NCBI GenBank assembly: GCA_032622095.1
Contig: CP136064.1
Coordinates: 218,812,205-218,876,204, forward strand
Reading direction: 5' to 3'
Length of the DNA: 64,000 nt
From: Siphonodentalium dalli
Taxonomy: Eukaryota; Mollusca; Scaphopoda; Gadilida; Siphonodentaliidae
Part shown: positions 22,664-34,080 of the stretch, piece after piece
How positions within the stretch are numbered: the stretch's first letter is position 1
Layout of the letters: each line of letters begins with the position of its first letter
Made by a program: the position numbers and the translations under genes
The notes under the pieces: generated by a model
The model's input: the letters and a program-made list of their open reading frames with translations, nothing else
The model's database searches: none
Told to the model about the DNA's origin: nothing

Positions 22664-23050
22664 AAATGTGTTTAAATGCACGGATAGCCATAGCGCTGGG
22701 TAATGTTGTCAAAATAGTCACACTCGTTATAATATTAAACGCCAAAAACAAAGAATAATATCACAGACACATTTTATTCTTGCATCAATCATAAATAGAA
22801 CGTAAATAGTCTGTCATTGTCAATTTCGTACGCTGTGTTATGTAAATTAAAGAAAAAAAATTACCGAGTCTAGCTTTTGCTTAAATAACGCAGCGTTCGA
22901 ACTTCGCAATAACATATTCTTTACGCGATATTTTGTATTCATATAATGAACAAATATCTACATTTTAATAGCCTTTAAATTCCGTTTATGGCGTTTTTAA
23001 CGGGTGATTATTTTAACAGAATAACCAACACGAGGCTACCCGTGACTTTA
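22664..23050. mobile_element. Relative of MITE family b
   Basis: Near the left, GTCAAAATAGTCACACTCG and, near the right, TATGGCGTTTTTAACGGGTG correspond to the inverted subterminal parts of 2699-3217. Termini are eroded. Confidence 0.5.
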
Positions 23051-23051
23051 T

Positions 23052-23262
23052 TGTTCCTAGACTATAGGATGACTGGGCACGCTGTCATAGTACATTTCTG
23101 CACCTAGCCCACACCTCGCGGGGTCAGGCCCACGCAGACCCAAAATGCCCGGCCCACATTTCAGGCGTTCGCCAGAAATGTCACCATCAGCATGGGTACC
23201 ACGTGGGCGAGAGCGCCAGTGTCACTGTCAGTACAGAATTGTATTGACATAAACCAAATACG
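23052..23262 (+). repeat. G+C-rich duplicated unit, copy 2
   Basis: Partner of 21425-21630. Differences are scattered substitutions and a few small indels. Confidence 0.75.
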
Positions 23263-23740
23263 ACTTCAAATAAGGGACGCACATCAATTAAAGATTGTCT
23301 ATCTCTTCCTGGGACAACAACAACATAACTGTTACGGTCCACTGCTCACACAAAAAAAGTCATATATTTAATCATCAGGAAAGTCTGTGGGTTCTGTGAG
23401 GTTTCATCAGCTTTATAAATTTGATGTATGTATATAAGTAGTGACTAATGCATAAATATAAAAGGATCAACCGATCGCTGTATATTAAGCATATTGCCAC
23501 ATTGGTGATCACTTACTCAGTCACAGAAACCAAAGAATCTCTAACGATAAAATATAAATGTGTATGTTTAAGATCAGCATATATATATAGACCTCAAGGT
23601 GCATCTTCAATATCCTGAATTCATACATATAAAAGAGGTGTGTACGGAAATACCATGCATATAATAAATATGCGATAACAAGGCACACACATTTATTCAA
23701 GATTTCATATCTCTTGCTGGACCAACAATAACATATTTCA
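23230..23740 (+). repeat. Local duplication unit U, copy 3 and partial copy 4
   Basis: Unit U phrases recur to about 23580. From 23590 a more diverged partial copy (CCTCAAGGTGCATCTTCAAT, GTGTGTACGGAAATACCAT) follows. Confidence 0.6.
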
Positions 23741-24398
23741 TGTTTTGTTTATAAAACCCGATTTCAAGAGAACAACTTCACTTTTTTTGCGAATAAAACC
23801 ATTGACAAAACTGATGATCGGATATATTTGGTTTTATCAACGCATAATAAAATATTTTATTCGTACAAAATTATTTCAGTTAAAGGTTATCTTGTCTCGA
23901 TTGAGAAGGTTACCAAGACACACTTCCCATCTTAATTCGATTAGAGTGCGCCTGAACTTCGATGAATTGGGACATACTTCGCACAATGAACTATACCACT
24001 GATAACAACTACGAAAAGCTAAATAGTAAAACATTGTTTCGCCAAATTAAAGGATAATGTCCACACGTCTTGTCACTCGGAGTAAGGTAATATGGTTCTG
24101 TTTGTCGTAATTATTTTGTAATTAATTATGGTGTTATAATTGAGCACGTGGTAACTGCTTGGTTCGATGATTTAATGTAAGTAATCTCGCGTGCCTATTC
24201 ATGACTTGTCGTATTTTTGGTATTTGCAAAACGATAACTTACAGAAAGAACACAAATTCTAGCGACGTAGTACCATATTCGCTATCCTTGTTAGTAATAT
24301 TTCAATATGGGATAGGTGTGCATCTATTGTTTTATACACATGAAACTATATAAACTTTTTTGGAAGAGATAGACCATCTTTAAACTTAATCACATTAA
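23741..24398. other. No gene recognised; 3' flank of transposase
   Basis: No terminal inverted repeat of the P-like transposase could be matched to sequence on its other side. Confidence 0.4.
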
Positions 24399-24739
24399 TC
24401 AAGAGGTGGGCGCCTTCCTCTTTCTGTTGGGATTTAGGGGTTTGTGTGATGTAGCAACGAAGTTTTCGCAATGTGCGCCGCCCGAATTGCTCCTATTGGA
24501 AATTGTTCCTTGTGTCAGGATTATGGAATTGTTCGCTGGGGCAAGAGTAGGGTTTGTGTTTAGTCCATTGCAAATTCCTCTCTGTTGGCAGAAATGATTT
24601 TCAACTGCATCTGAATTAATTAGTGCGGGTACTATGCTGTTCTTCCCGTTCAACACCAATTCACACAGCGAAACAAATCCTTTCAGGGCAGAGATTGTGT
24701 CGTTTCTGGTTTCCTCAGTGAATAAATGTTTCTTTATAG

Positions 24740-24765
24740 AGAATTCCACATTAGAATTCCACATT
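24740..24765. repeat. 13-bp exact tandem duplication disrupting the transposase
   Basis: AGAATTCCACATT occurs twice back to back. On the coding strand this adds 13 bases, creating a stop after SNVEF and shifting the frame. Removing one copy restores continuity. Confidence 0.9.
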
Positions 24766-26046
24766 GCTCATGACTTGCGCTTCCCAGTCGATACAAAATT
24801 GAGCACTTGTTCTAATATCACCGAGGCGGGGGTCCGTTTTAGAACTGATTGGTCTGAAGTCCAAAAATATGGCGACAAGTTTTGAAGTTTCTTTCAGTAG
24901 GGCGATTGTTGCATTTAAACACGACGGATTATGCATGGTACATTGGTACTGTTCCATGAGAAACATGTCTGCTGACAAAACGTCAGTAGCCAAGTGGTTT
25001 CTCATTTTAGGAAGGAATTTAAATTGATGTGGTCTGGAGTCAGTTTTCTATGTATCCGAAACCCATTTAGAAAATTGTGGTCGAATGCCCCTTTCCAGTG
25101 GTCCCAAATTATTGGTTTCTTGTTTAGAATCAGATATCGCCCAGGAACATTTTCATTATCCAATTTACTCGATTCTAAATTGTTCCTTATTTTTTTAAAT
25201 ACACGTTTTACGTCCTGTATGACACACAAAGCTTTACCTGCGCACCAGGCGTTAGCGGTCACATATGAACTGCTTCGTGTGTCACCGGGGAAGAGAATTG
25301 TGGAAAATGCTCTGTTTGATGATGAGCCATCAAACATGACATATTCCACCGAAAAGCCATGGTCGTCTCGCAATTCTACACAGTCTTGGAAAATGTTATA
25401 TATTTGGTACGCCAATGCTGTCGTGGTGCCAAAATAAGCAACAGGCCACCGGAATCCTTGAAAACCCTTGAATATTACTTGCAAACATTGTTTTGCCATT
25501 ACTGCATTTTTAGACCCTCTTTCGACGATGTCAATATTATTATTAGTGCTCCCAACATATGTTGCGCCGATTATTTTATAGGCATCACCCGATCTTATCA
25601 GTTGTAGTTCGCCTTGAATGGTCATTTCGTCCAGTACCAAGCCACCCCTCTTCCCAAACTCTGTTACATATTGCTTCTCTGCCTCATTCCGCATCCATTC
25701 TAGATTTGCTTTTTGTAACCCAGCTCTGTGACTGGCGGAGTTCTTGTAGTATCTGAGTAGCCTCATCGATGGCAGCACAAGCATCTGTGATTCCTTTAGG
25801 ATGGTATATGCCGCAGGAGATCTACAGTATAGGCCGAGGCATAGGCTGATGATTTGAGGATCCCATCTTCTCCCCCTCCTGTCCAGACCTTCGGTGCTGT
25901 TTTTCAATTGATTTTCGAGTAATACTCGAAAGTTTTTTGGAGCTCCCGACTTGACAATGCTATCCATAATTTTAACCCTATCATGGTGGTCATTTTCGTC
26001 TAACTGGACAGAATCTTCATCGCTCGTTGGGGTGTTATTCGAATCG

Positions 26047-26425
26047 ATGTCTGCAACCGGTATTTGATTTATGGCACCGGGATCTCCATCTGCACATATT
26101 TGAGTTTCATTCATGGGCAATGTTTGAGAAACAGTTAATGGCAGATCTGCATCATTTAAACATCCTGGTTCCCATTGTGCATATATTGAACTTTCGTTTA
26201 TTACAAATGTCTGAGGATTTGGTTGATCATTTTCCATGTCAGTATTTGCAAATACACCAGATACATTTGGTGTTTCAGTGTTTGTGGCACCGGAATCTCC
26301 ATCTGCGCATATTTGAGTTTCATTCATGGGCAGTGTCTGAGCAACAGTTAATTGGAGATCTGCATCATTTAAACGTCCTCGTTCCCCTTCTGCAGAAATT
26401 GTAATTTCGTTTATTGGAAATGTCT
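26047..26425 (-). repeat. Duplicated acidic linker block in the transposase
   Basis: Two in-frame blocks of about 70 residues both run from NDADL through QTLPMNETQICADGD. The DNA copies are in phase and still similar, so the duplication was of coding sequence. Such linkers join the N-terminal and catalytic regions; function unknown. Confidence 0.8.
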
Positions 26426-27232
26426 GAGAATTTGGTTCATTATTTGCCAATGCATCAAATACATTATGTGTATCAGTAATGCGCGGGCGTTTACTTTGCA
26501 TTGCTCTTACACACGTTGGGCATCGATCATTTTCACTAGACATCTTTACCATAACCAAACACTGTTTTGATCGTGTCATATGATGTCTGCTACCCGTTGC
26601 AACAAATGTCCACTCCTCATGGATGAGTCTGGTGGAATTAGGACCGACATAGTTGTACCCTCTACACAGACGTAAACCAGACACGAAATTCATATAGCCG
26701 TCATAGCTGCTCTGGGATCTGCATCGTGCGTGTAGAATTTCGATGGATATATGTCTTGTTCTGATATAAGTTTTATCTCCTTCAAATACTAAATAGTAGC
26801 AGACCTCGTCTTGTTCGACGACGAACCCCGATGGACCATTTCTCCACTTGTCTCCACAGTAATTGTGAATGGGCTTGAGATCGATGGTATACCAGTCAGC
26901 ATTGTCAGAATTTTGGCGTTCTGTCAATTTTGCGAACTGTGTCAATCCTGTCTTTGAATTTAGAGATCTTGTAACATTCAACGCATTGGCTATTATTGCT
27001 GCGAGGCATTTCTCACTGGGTGATTCCAAGTCATTTTGCGAAAAGTCTTGTTTTAATTCTCCAAGGATACGCCACAATAACACTACATCATTGTCATCGT
27101 TAGATTTCACGTAGTGAAGGTTTAACCTGCAAAGAAAAAGAATTTTTCGTGATACTATGGTACATTTACAACCTAGCACATTCATTGCATGCTGGGTATA
27201 CGTTTCGGTAAATGACTTGATCTGTTACTAAC

Positions 27233-27410
27233 CCTTGGAACAAACTACGCACTTCCGACGACTCGAATTCATGGACGTGTGCAAATATCACATCAACGAT
27301 GGGTTTAAATTGTTATTGTAATTTGATTTTCCAACATTTGCATATGTTCCTACTTTTGGTCCAAAATGTTGACTGAAATGGCTATCAGTCGGGAAGCTTG
27401 TATCCATCAT
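27233..27410 (-). pseudogene. Transposase upstream exon
   Basis: Begins MMDTSFPTDSHFSQHFGP at 27410 and ends in another frame with VHEFESSEVRSLFQG. A donor (CAAGG|GTTAGT) at 27233/27232 and the acceptor at 27127 give a 106-bp intron and a clean join, FQG-LNLHYVKSN. A frame change near 27300 lies inside the exon, so either it is mutated or a further small intron exists. Confidence 0.55.
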
Positions 27411-27448
27411 GGAATTTTGTTTTTTAATTTTCACTCATTTTTATTAGT

Positions 27449-27935
27449 TATGTGGATATATTTATCAGTAAACCTCAAATCCTTATATTGGTTATGTAGA
27501 TGTATTTATTATTAAACCTCACACCCTAATATTGGTTATGTAGATGGAGTTATCATTAAACCTCACATCTTTATATTGGATATGTACATGTAGATGGAGT
27601 TATCATTATACCTCACATCTTTATATTGGTTATGTAGATGGAGTTATCATTAAACCTCACATCTTTATATTGGTTATGTACATGTAGATGGAGTTATCAT
27701 TAGACCTCATATCTTTATGGTTTCGTAAATGTAGTTATCATTAAACCTCACATCCTTATATCGGTTATGTAGATGGAGTTAACATTAAACCTCACATCCT
27801 TATATTGGTTATGTACATGTAGATGGCGTTATCATTAGACATCACATCTTTATTGTAATGTAGATGGAGTTATCATTAAACCTCACATCCTTATATTGGT
27901 TATGTTATATAGATGGAGTTATCATTAAACCTCAC
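27449..27935. repeat. Minisatellite, about 10-11 units of 43-51 bp
   Basis: Units built of TATTGGTTATGTAGATGG, AGTTATCATTAAACC and TCACATCYT. Some units carry an extra ACATGT after GTTATGT. Copies vary by substitutions and this six-base insert. Confidence 0.9.
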
Positions 27936-28067
27936 GTCAGTTTACTTTGTATACGAAAACGTTGTACCTTTTTAACAATATAATAGTAAGTTGAGGCCAA
28001 CGCAGTATCTATATTGCAGTATGCCCATCTAAAACCACGTGGTCAAATAGACATGGCGGGCATGGAC

Positions 28068-28437
28068 GTATAACTAGAGGGTTTCCGTTGCGGGGGCTAA
28101 TAAGTTTGCGTAATTCAATTTGCAGCCCGCTTGGCTGTTCCTTATCATGCTTGGATAATAGCCTACTTTGAATGGATCAATAGACTTGTGATCATTCACT
28201 GGGCAGACCTTGGTTCTGTCCGTAGAAGAAAAATTAGATCTGAACCTCCGATCATATAGTTGGGAGAAACATTTTGAAATCTGAACATAAAAATCGCATA
28301 AGCCTATATAATCTAGGCTGGCCTCAAGATTTCCAAGTGTTGGAAATTTTCAACCTGATACGCCCCACGAAGTTCATAATTTTGAACAAAAACATAGGAA
28401 AATTATTAGCAGTTTTTTGGTGGCCATGAAGGACCAG
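28068..28437. mobile_element. Degenerate GGGACGT-type MITE remnant
   Basis: GGACGTATAACTAGAGGGTTT resembles the end of the MITE at 14079-14399. Internal phrases (CCAAGTGTTGGAAATTT, CTGATACGCCCC) are also related. The far end is unclear. Confidence 0.45.
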
Positions 28438-28700
28438 CACACAAGCTTCCCGACTAATGGCCATCTCAGTCAAAATGTTGGACCAAATTTAGGAAAATAT
28501 GCCAAACAGAAAATTTCCCAATAATTCATTGTTGGAAAATAAAATTACAACAACAATTTCAACCCATCGTTTTCACATTCCATTCATAGTAGCGGGTACA
28601 TCCAAACATAATTTGTATTTAGTGCGTCTACTCGCATTTAATTTGAAAACAAACGTCGCACTTTCGTCGACTCGAATTCAAATACATCAAATTAGGTCAC
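28438..28700 (+). repeat. Inverted copy of the transposase upstream exon
   Basis: Forward translation in shifting frames gives TSFPTNGHLSQNVGPNLGKY then NYNNNFNPSF, matching TSFPTDSHFSQHFGPKVGTY and NYNNNLNPSL of the exon at 27233-27410 on the other strand. The pair flanks the minisatellite. Confidence 0.75.
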
Positions 28701-28945
28701 GTTCGTTGGTTTTTTCCAGTTTAAATTGGAATTCCCTCATTAGTTTATCATTATGCAGCTCGTTTGCATTTCTTCGATATAAATTCGAGTCGACGGTGAT
28801 GCGACGTCTGTATCAAACATGGATCTCAGACGCATCAGCAATTAAATTCGTGTTGCCAACACGCATACTTCGTAGGTAGTGCCTCTACTCGCATTTAATT
28901 TGAAACAAACGTCGCACTTTTGTCGACTCGAATTATTTGAATTCG
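28619..28945. repeat. Two direct copies of a 60-bp unit
   Basis: CTACTCGCATTTAATTTGAA and CGTCGCACTTTYGTCGACTCG occur at 28627-28676 and 28885-28931. On the reverse strand they read EFESTKVRRLF-like, recalling HEFESSEVRSLF of the transposase exon. Confidence 0.6.
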
Positions 28946-30000
28946 AGTCGTCGGTAGTGAGACATTTGTTAAAAGGGTTATATATGGTATGTGTTGGCCA
29001 TCGGGTTGGGTTTGGTGGGGATTTTTTGGGGGCGCTATTCAAATTATTCGTCAACGGACACAATATAATGCCCTTTATTCTGTGAAAATCGCAAAAGAAA
29101 TTTCGTATTAAAATATGGGATAAGTAACTGAAGTCTCGTGACATCGTCTACAGTTAATAGTTGTTTGTTTTTTAGAAAGTCTAGCGCTTCAGTTGAAATA
29201 CAAATAACAGTCGTCAACCAACAACGTTCCTAGAACTAGTGTTATTGCTGTTCCATTTTTACAAATCAAATGACGTTCGTATCAACAGTGGAACCGGAAC
29301 TATAAAATACAAGACAGTCAATGACTGTGTGTCGCTGACCACACTGTAAAGGCTGAGAAGATTGGGACCCTGAAGACTACAATAGTCAGTACATGACAAT
29401 ATCACTTAAGACAAGTAGTTCTAAACATGGACATATAACTGGAGGTTCTCAGATGAACAGGGCTCTTCAACTTGAAGTTTCTAATTGCACACCACTGACA
29501 AATCTCCAGTATCTTACCTTTTAAAGAAGACAACCATACCACAGTACTGAGTTCACAAAAATCCTATTGCACACCCCTCTTAATTTGAATTTTACAACTG
29601 GTACCAGTACTTCAAGCTCTCAAACGTTTAAAAATTACCAACCCCATAAAGTTAACATTTGTGGCCAACCCGGTCCAACAGTTCAACCTGCAGTAGGAAC
29701 ATATGGACTGTTGGTTTAAAAACATACATGTTGGCAAATCAAACCAAACTATGAGAACAATTATAACCTATTTTGGATGTGAACACTCCTGCCCCATTGC
29801 CTCAAACATTGCCCCCAACCGAGCTGCATAGAAATCAATATTATTATACCGTACCAAACAGGATAGAGGAGAGTTAAATTCCTTATCTCTGCCCCTGTTA
29901 GAACAAATGTGAATTCCCCATCTATGAGATCCATTCATCTAGTAATATGAATATACCCTGTATTGGAACAGCCAAGTCTGTATTTAGTGTGTCCGACCTT
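28946..30000. other. No gene recognised; MITE remnants
   Basis: 29427-29760 holds a decayed GGGACGT-type MITE (ATGGACATATAACTGGAGG, AACTATGAGAACAATTATAACC). Nothing else was recognised. Confidence 0.4.
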
Positions 30001-30090
30001 TGCAGAATGAGGTCCCCAGAAGGTGAATTCAATTACACTATTCCCAAGGTGGAATAGCGTCAACGAATTAACCCTCTGGGGACCTCATTT
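30001..30090. mobile_element. Mini-palindrome TGCAGAATGAGGTCCCC, copy 1
   Basis: Begins TGCAGAATGAGGTCCCCAGA and ends TCTGGGGACCTCATTTC, a hairpin-forming unit under 100 bp. Copies 2 and 3 lie at 31494-31581 and 31796-31906. Confidence 0.8.
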
Positions 30091-31493
30091 CCTAAAAATT
30101 ACCCATTTGAACAAATCTTAATCCAGTCACCCAAGGCCCATCCATACCAAATATAAGCTAATATAGGCTCAATTGTTCTTGAGAAGAAATTATTTTAAGA
30201 TTTACCATGGAGGGAAAGAACTATGTCCCTATCTTCGCACCTATTTGATCTGATGAACTTATTTGAACAAATCTTATTGCGAGTCACATAGGAAACATGC
30301 ACACTGAAATATATAAACATATTTGGTGATTAATAGGAGAAGAAAACAATACTTGTTGATAGACGGATGGATACACATGGAAGGATCGCCTGACAGACAA
30401 GATAAATTCAATCCAATATACCCCCATTTTTACTTTATAGTCCATCAGATAGAACTGTGAAAATGCATAAATAAAATTTTGGCTGCACCCCAAGGGGGCA
30501 AAGGTTTTATTGCTTAATATTATAGTAAGATATGTTCTAATAAAAATCGCACTTGTTGGCCCTTGATTTAGGTGTCTGTTTTCCAAAAAATATAATTAAT
30601 GGCCCAAAATATTTGCGGAATGTCCGAGGGCCCCCATACACGCAATGACGACAACAACAACATTGTTATGTCGGGTTTCTACATATCTACATACATGGTG
30701 CATGTACCGTCAATCCACAGGAATACCCGATAGGAATCTATTCTCGACACTGAGATGTTGCATTTCCTCAGAATTGCTTACATGGCTCGGCGAGAAGGAG
30801 GAGAGGTCCTATCTTTGATCAGTACGTTACCGAGAAGAGAGAAGGCATACAGAGCGTGTTTTGTTTCTAAAAGTCGTTACTGGCAAGTTGGAGTGGATTC
30901 TCTCGTGTTGGATAGGAATCCGAGTGTCTGGTGTATATATATCTATACTCGGAGAAAATGACACGAATGTTATCCTATACCCCATCCACTGGAATGCCAA
31001 CAACATGTTATGTGACTGCTTATCTGATACCCGGATTTCTATAAATCCGGAAATTCGGACTGAAAATCTGGAAAACTTATGGAATTAATGAAACATTTCT
31101 GCGAAACTTATGGAATTAATGAAACATTTCTGCGAGTTAAATAATTTATTAAATAACTAACAAAGAGCGTTTATAAAGAGCGTTTAACTTATGATGGAAA
31201 GAAAAATTAATTGGCGATAAATACTCATTGACGAGTAGTCCCGAGATTCAGATTAATTCTCAATATATCAGATATAGAAAGAGAAAATAATTAGTTATAA
31301 TTAGTTCAAATTAGACTGTACTCATATATGACTCATAGTCCCAGAAAATACTCATCGACGAGTAGTTCCAATATTCAGATAAGTTCTTTGAAAATGACAT
31401 GAATGTTATTCCATCCACTAGAATGACAACAAGAACATTTTATATAACTCAATGTGCTTATAGAAACTTAGCAAATTTGGAATTTATGTGTCA
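30091..31493. other. No gene recognised
   Basis: Short open frames only. A 29-bp direct repeat (AAACTTATGGAATTAATGAA) occurs at 31074 and 31107. Confidence 0.4.
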
Positions 31494-31581
31494 TTTGCAG
31501 AATGAGGTCCCCAGAATATGATTTTAGTGTCCATATCCCACATAGAATCGCCAAATTAAACCTCTGGTGACCTCATTCTAC
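31494..31581. mobile_element. Mini-palindrome, copy 2
   Basis: TTTGCAGAATGAGGTCCCC at the left and GGTGACCTCATTCTA at the right. It has one substitution in the right arm and a diverged centre. Confidence 0.75.
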
Positions 31582-31795
31582 ATGGCCTCATCTGCTATGG
31601 GAGACATATGCTCAGTTTGAAGTTCCCAAATGGTGAATATTGTGATGTACACCCATTGGGAACCTCGATTATGCAATGTGTCATCTGCTAATTTGGGGAT
31701 ATAGAGAAACTAAACTATAAATAAAATAGAATCTATGTGAAGAAGTTTCTATAGAAATTTAATAATAAAGAAACTTTCCAGAGGAGATGAGGCCT

Positions 31796-31906
31796 ATGCA
31801 GAATGAGGTCCCCAGAGGGTGAATTTGGTGATGCTAGCCCACTATGGGATAGTGCCACTAAGGGATAGTGCCACTAAAATCACCCTCTGGGGACCTCATT
31901 CTGCAA
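31796..31906. mobile_element. Mini-palindrome, copy 3 (best preserved)
   Basis: TGCAGAATGAGGTCCCCAGA pairs with TCTGGGGACCTCATTCTGCA over 20 bases. The stem extends into GGGTGAATTT/AAATCACCC with mismatches. The centre has a 16-bp direct duplication, GGGATAGTGCCACTAA. Confidence 0.85.
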
Positions 31907-31939
31907 ATGACAGGTACACTAAACTGGGAGAATAGATTG

Positions 31940-32258
31940 GCATTAACAATATTTACATTGACCTTGTAAGCCAGTGCATTCTTATATATATGCGATTATA
32001 TAAATAAGATTGTGACACCTTTTTGACTTGTTTTGAGATTTTATTCCACGAGCTTCCGACCCTTCTGGGGGTCTTTCTCAAGTGTAATGAAGTTTACATT
32101 CCATTCAGAAAACAATGCCAATTACATAGTCTGTGGCATGGAAAAAACTGGCAAAATGTGCTAGGAAACCCTGGTCCTATGGGATACTCGGATATATAAG
32201 AGAATGCACTGATACAGGATATTTAATGCTGCACAGCGCAACTGCCATCATGAAAGGG
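31940..32258. mobile_element. MITE family a, copy with internal insert
   Basis: ACCTTGTAAGCCAGTGCATTC and, at the right end, CATCATGAAAGGG|TTAA match the MITE at 2412-2653. About 150 bp of unrelated DNA (about 31999-32150) splits it. That insert includes, on the reverse strand, GAGAAAGACCCCCAGAAGGG followed by TCGGAAGC. The left TTAA end is missing. Confidence 0.6.
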
Positions 32259-32281
32259 TTAACCTTGGATGGGGATAAAAA

Positions 32282-32455
32282 TCTAATTACAAATAAACCC
32301 ATCAAATTACAAATAAACCCACAAAATAAACCCACCAAATTATAAATAAACTCACCAAATTACAAATAACCCCACTTAATAAACCCACCAAATAACCCCA
32401 CATAATAAACCCACCAAATTATAAATAAACCCACAAAATTACAAATAAACCCACT
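32282..32455. repeat. Minisatellite of AAATAAACCCACC units
   Basis: About eight imperfect units of roughly 22 bp (AAATTACAAATAAACCCACC). Confidence 0.85.
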
Positions 32456-33377
32456 ATATTGGAAAGAGAACATTCTATAAAATTGAAATAAGCAATTTAT
32501 TCATAACATCTATCTACAAAAAGCGTCCGAACAACTAAATGAAAGATCTATGGCTTTAGCAACAAACATGTCTCAATCTTACAGATGTTTAGAACCATGG
32601 TGACGTATTAACATAATTATATAGTCTCACGTATGGATCCCAGAGTTATCTTACCGGATATTTTCCCCACCCGCTCTAAATAATAAAATAGACAAAACGG
32701 ATATTTCCGCACCCAGAAGTCTCCCCCACTTTCTGAATATCAGACCTGGACATTTTCCCACCTTGTTGCATGACTAATATAACAGTCTGTAATTAATATG
32801 GGTATGTGTGGTTGGTCTTTTTTAGTATAGCCATGGCCACCAATACAGTTTATCACCACCACGATTATTTCTTACGACTTCCATAATTTAGGAAATGATC
32901 GACCTGAAGATAGATTATGGTCATTGGATTTTGACTGGCAGAGTAATGAAATAAAGTGTGTGAATTCGGGATTCACACGAACTTTGTTTAATTACTCTGA
33001 GGGATCATACATCTTTAAATGTCCGTGAAATATTTTGAATCGCCGTGCTGTTTTCCCGCACACACATTGTGTATTAAATTCATGTTCCGTATTACCATGT
33101 ATTATTGGTTATTGGAATAAAAGTATCAAACATCAAACCAACACCATATTGTTCGAATTCCAACACAGTCTCCCAATAACAACACGCAGCGAGCACATGG
33201 ACATGATCGACTTGAAGTGGCGTAGGTTGTTCACAGCTTTTTATGAAGTGTAGACTTCGATCAGTTATTGGTTTATGAACCTCGGAAATGTTCGTGTAAA
33301 CCGTATGCCGATTTGCACTGAATTTAACAGGTGTTAATCGTGTGTGATTATTACATGAATGATTCCAGGATATGTTA
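32456..33377. other. No gene recognised
   Basis: Open frames here are short and lack splice context. Confidence 0.4.
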
Positions 33378-33515
33378 ATTCATCACAAAAATTATACCAA
33401 ATTAGCGCAACACTTATTTTGAATCATTTTTTGTAAAATATATTATTTCGTCACCAAAATTATACCAAATTAGCGCAACACTGATTTTGAATCATTTTTT
33501 TGTAAAATTTTATTT
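33378..33515. repeat. Tandem duplication of about 70 bp
   Basis: CAAAAATTATACCAAATTAG..CGCAACACT..TTTTGAATCATTTTTT appears twice, beginning at about 33385 and 33455. Confidence 0.85.
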
Positions 33516-33583
33516 TTAATGATCCACCTTATATCAAATTCACAAAACAACAATATCCATATATTCAAGTATAATTAAATATA

Positions 33584-33803
33584 CAGTAATGTCCTAAATA
33601 ATCTACCCCTAAACCACAGCAGAATAATGGGAAAAATTTTCAGGATTTAGTCTTAAATATGGCTTGCTGCCATTCATTGGAAAGTTCTTGGTGATCTCGA
33701 GAGCTTTCCGACGAATGACAACAAGCCATATTTCTGACAAAATCCTGAAAAATTTCCCATAATTCTGATGTGGTTAAAGGGTCATATACTTCGGGCAATA
33801 GTG
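33584..33803. mobile_element. Tc1/mariner-type MITE, second copy
   Basis: TA at 33582-33583 and 33804-33805. The left end is CAGTAATGTCCTAAATAATC. The central GGATTTAGTCTTAAATATGG and AAGCCATATTTCTGACAAAA arms match the copy at 18514. The right end has several substitutions. Confidence 0.75.
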
Positions 33804-33894
33804 TACCTGTAACTATAATAGCTGAATTGAGGAGGTGCCTGACCTGGTTAATGCGTTCCTTTGTGATATGCCGGGGTTCACAATACATGTAGGT

Positions 33895-34080
33895 GGATAT
33901 TGCAATTCAAATGAGCCATGTCCCTTTCATGATGGGAGCTGCGATAGTGCAGCATAAAAATCATGTGCCAATGCATTCACTTATATAGGCAATTCTCCCA
34001 TAGGGAGCCTCGCATATATGAGAGAATGCACTGGCTTACAAGGTCAAAGTAAATATTGTTAGGATAATGTATTCTCATAT
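33895..34080 (-). mobile_element. MITE family a, truncated copy
   Basis: TGTCCCTTTCATGATGGGAGC, TGCCAATGCATTCACTTATA and GCACTGGCTTACAAGGTC place it in family a. It abuts GAGCCATGTCC, a phrase found at the end of the TTAA MITE in LINE A. Confidence 0.55.

Larger units (their letters stand above)
24399..27126 (-). pseudogene. P-element/THAP9-like transposase, main exon
   Basis: Frame from 27126 to 25002, then two further frames to 24399, together about 900 residues. Hallmarks of P-type transposases: LCLGLYCRSPAAYTILKES, LPSMRLLRYY, GGLVLDEMTIQGEL, FDGSSSNRAF, IWDHWKGAFDHN, RIHRKLTPDHIN, MRNHLATDVLS, then VENHFCQQRG and NPTLAPAN near the C-terminus. This enzyme type cuts and joins transposon ends. 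A CxxC motif (RCPTCVRA) follows a 240-residue N-terminal region I do not recognise; no clear THAP finger is seen. Two lesions break it: a one-base deletion at 25005-25008 and a 13-bp duplication at 24740-24765. The exon opens after TTTTCTTTGCAG. Confidence 0.85.

Noticed and set aside
26027-26404. 125-codon plus-strand frame
   Set aside because: Antisense shadow of the duplicated linker of the transposase.
32000-32100. Hammerhead ribozyme
   Set aside because: The required CTGATGA box is absent (CTTGAGA instead) and the GAAA box is altered (GGAAG), so I report only a resemblance.
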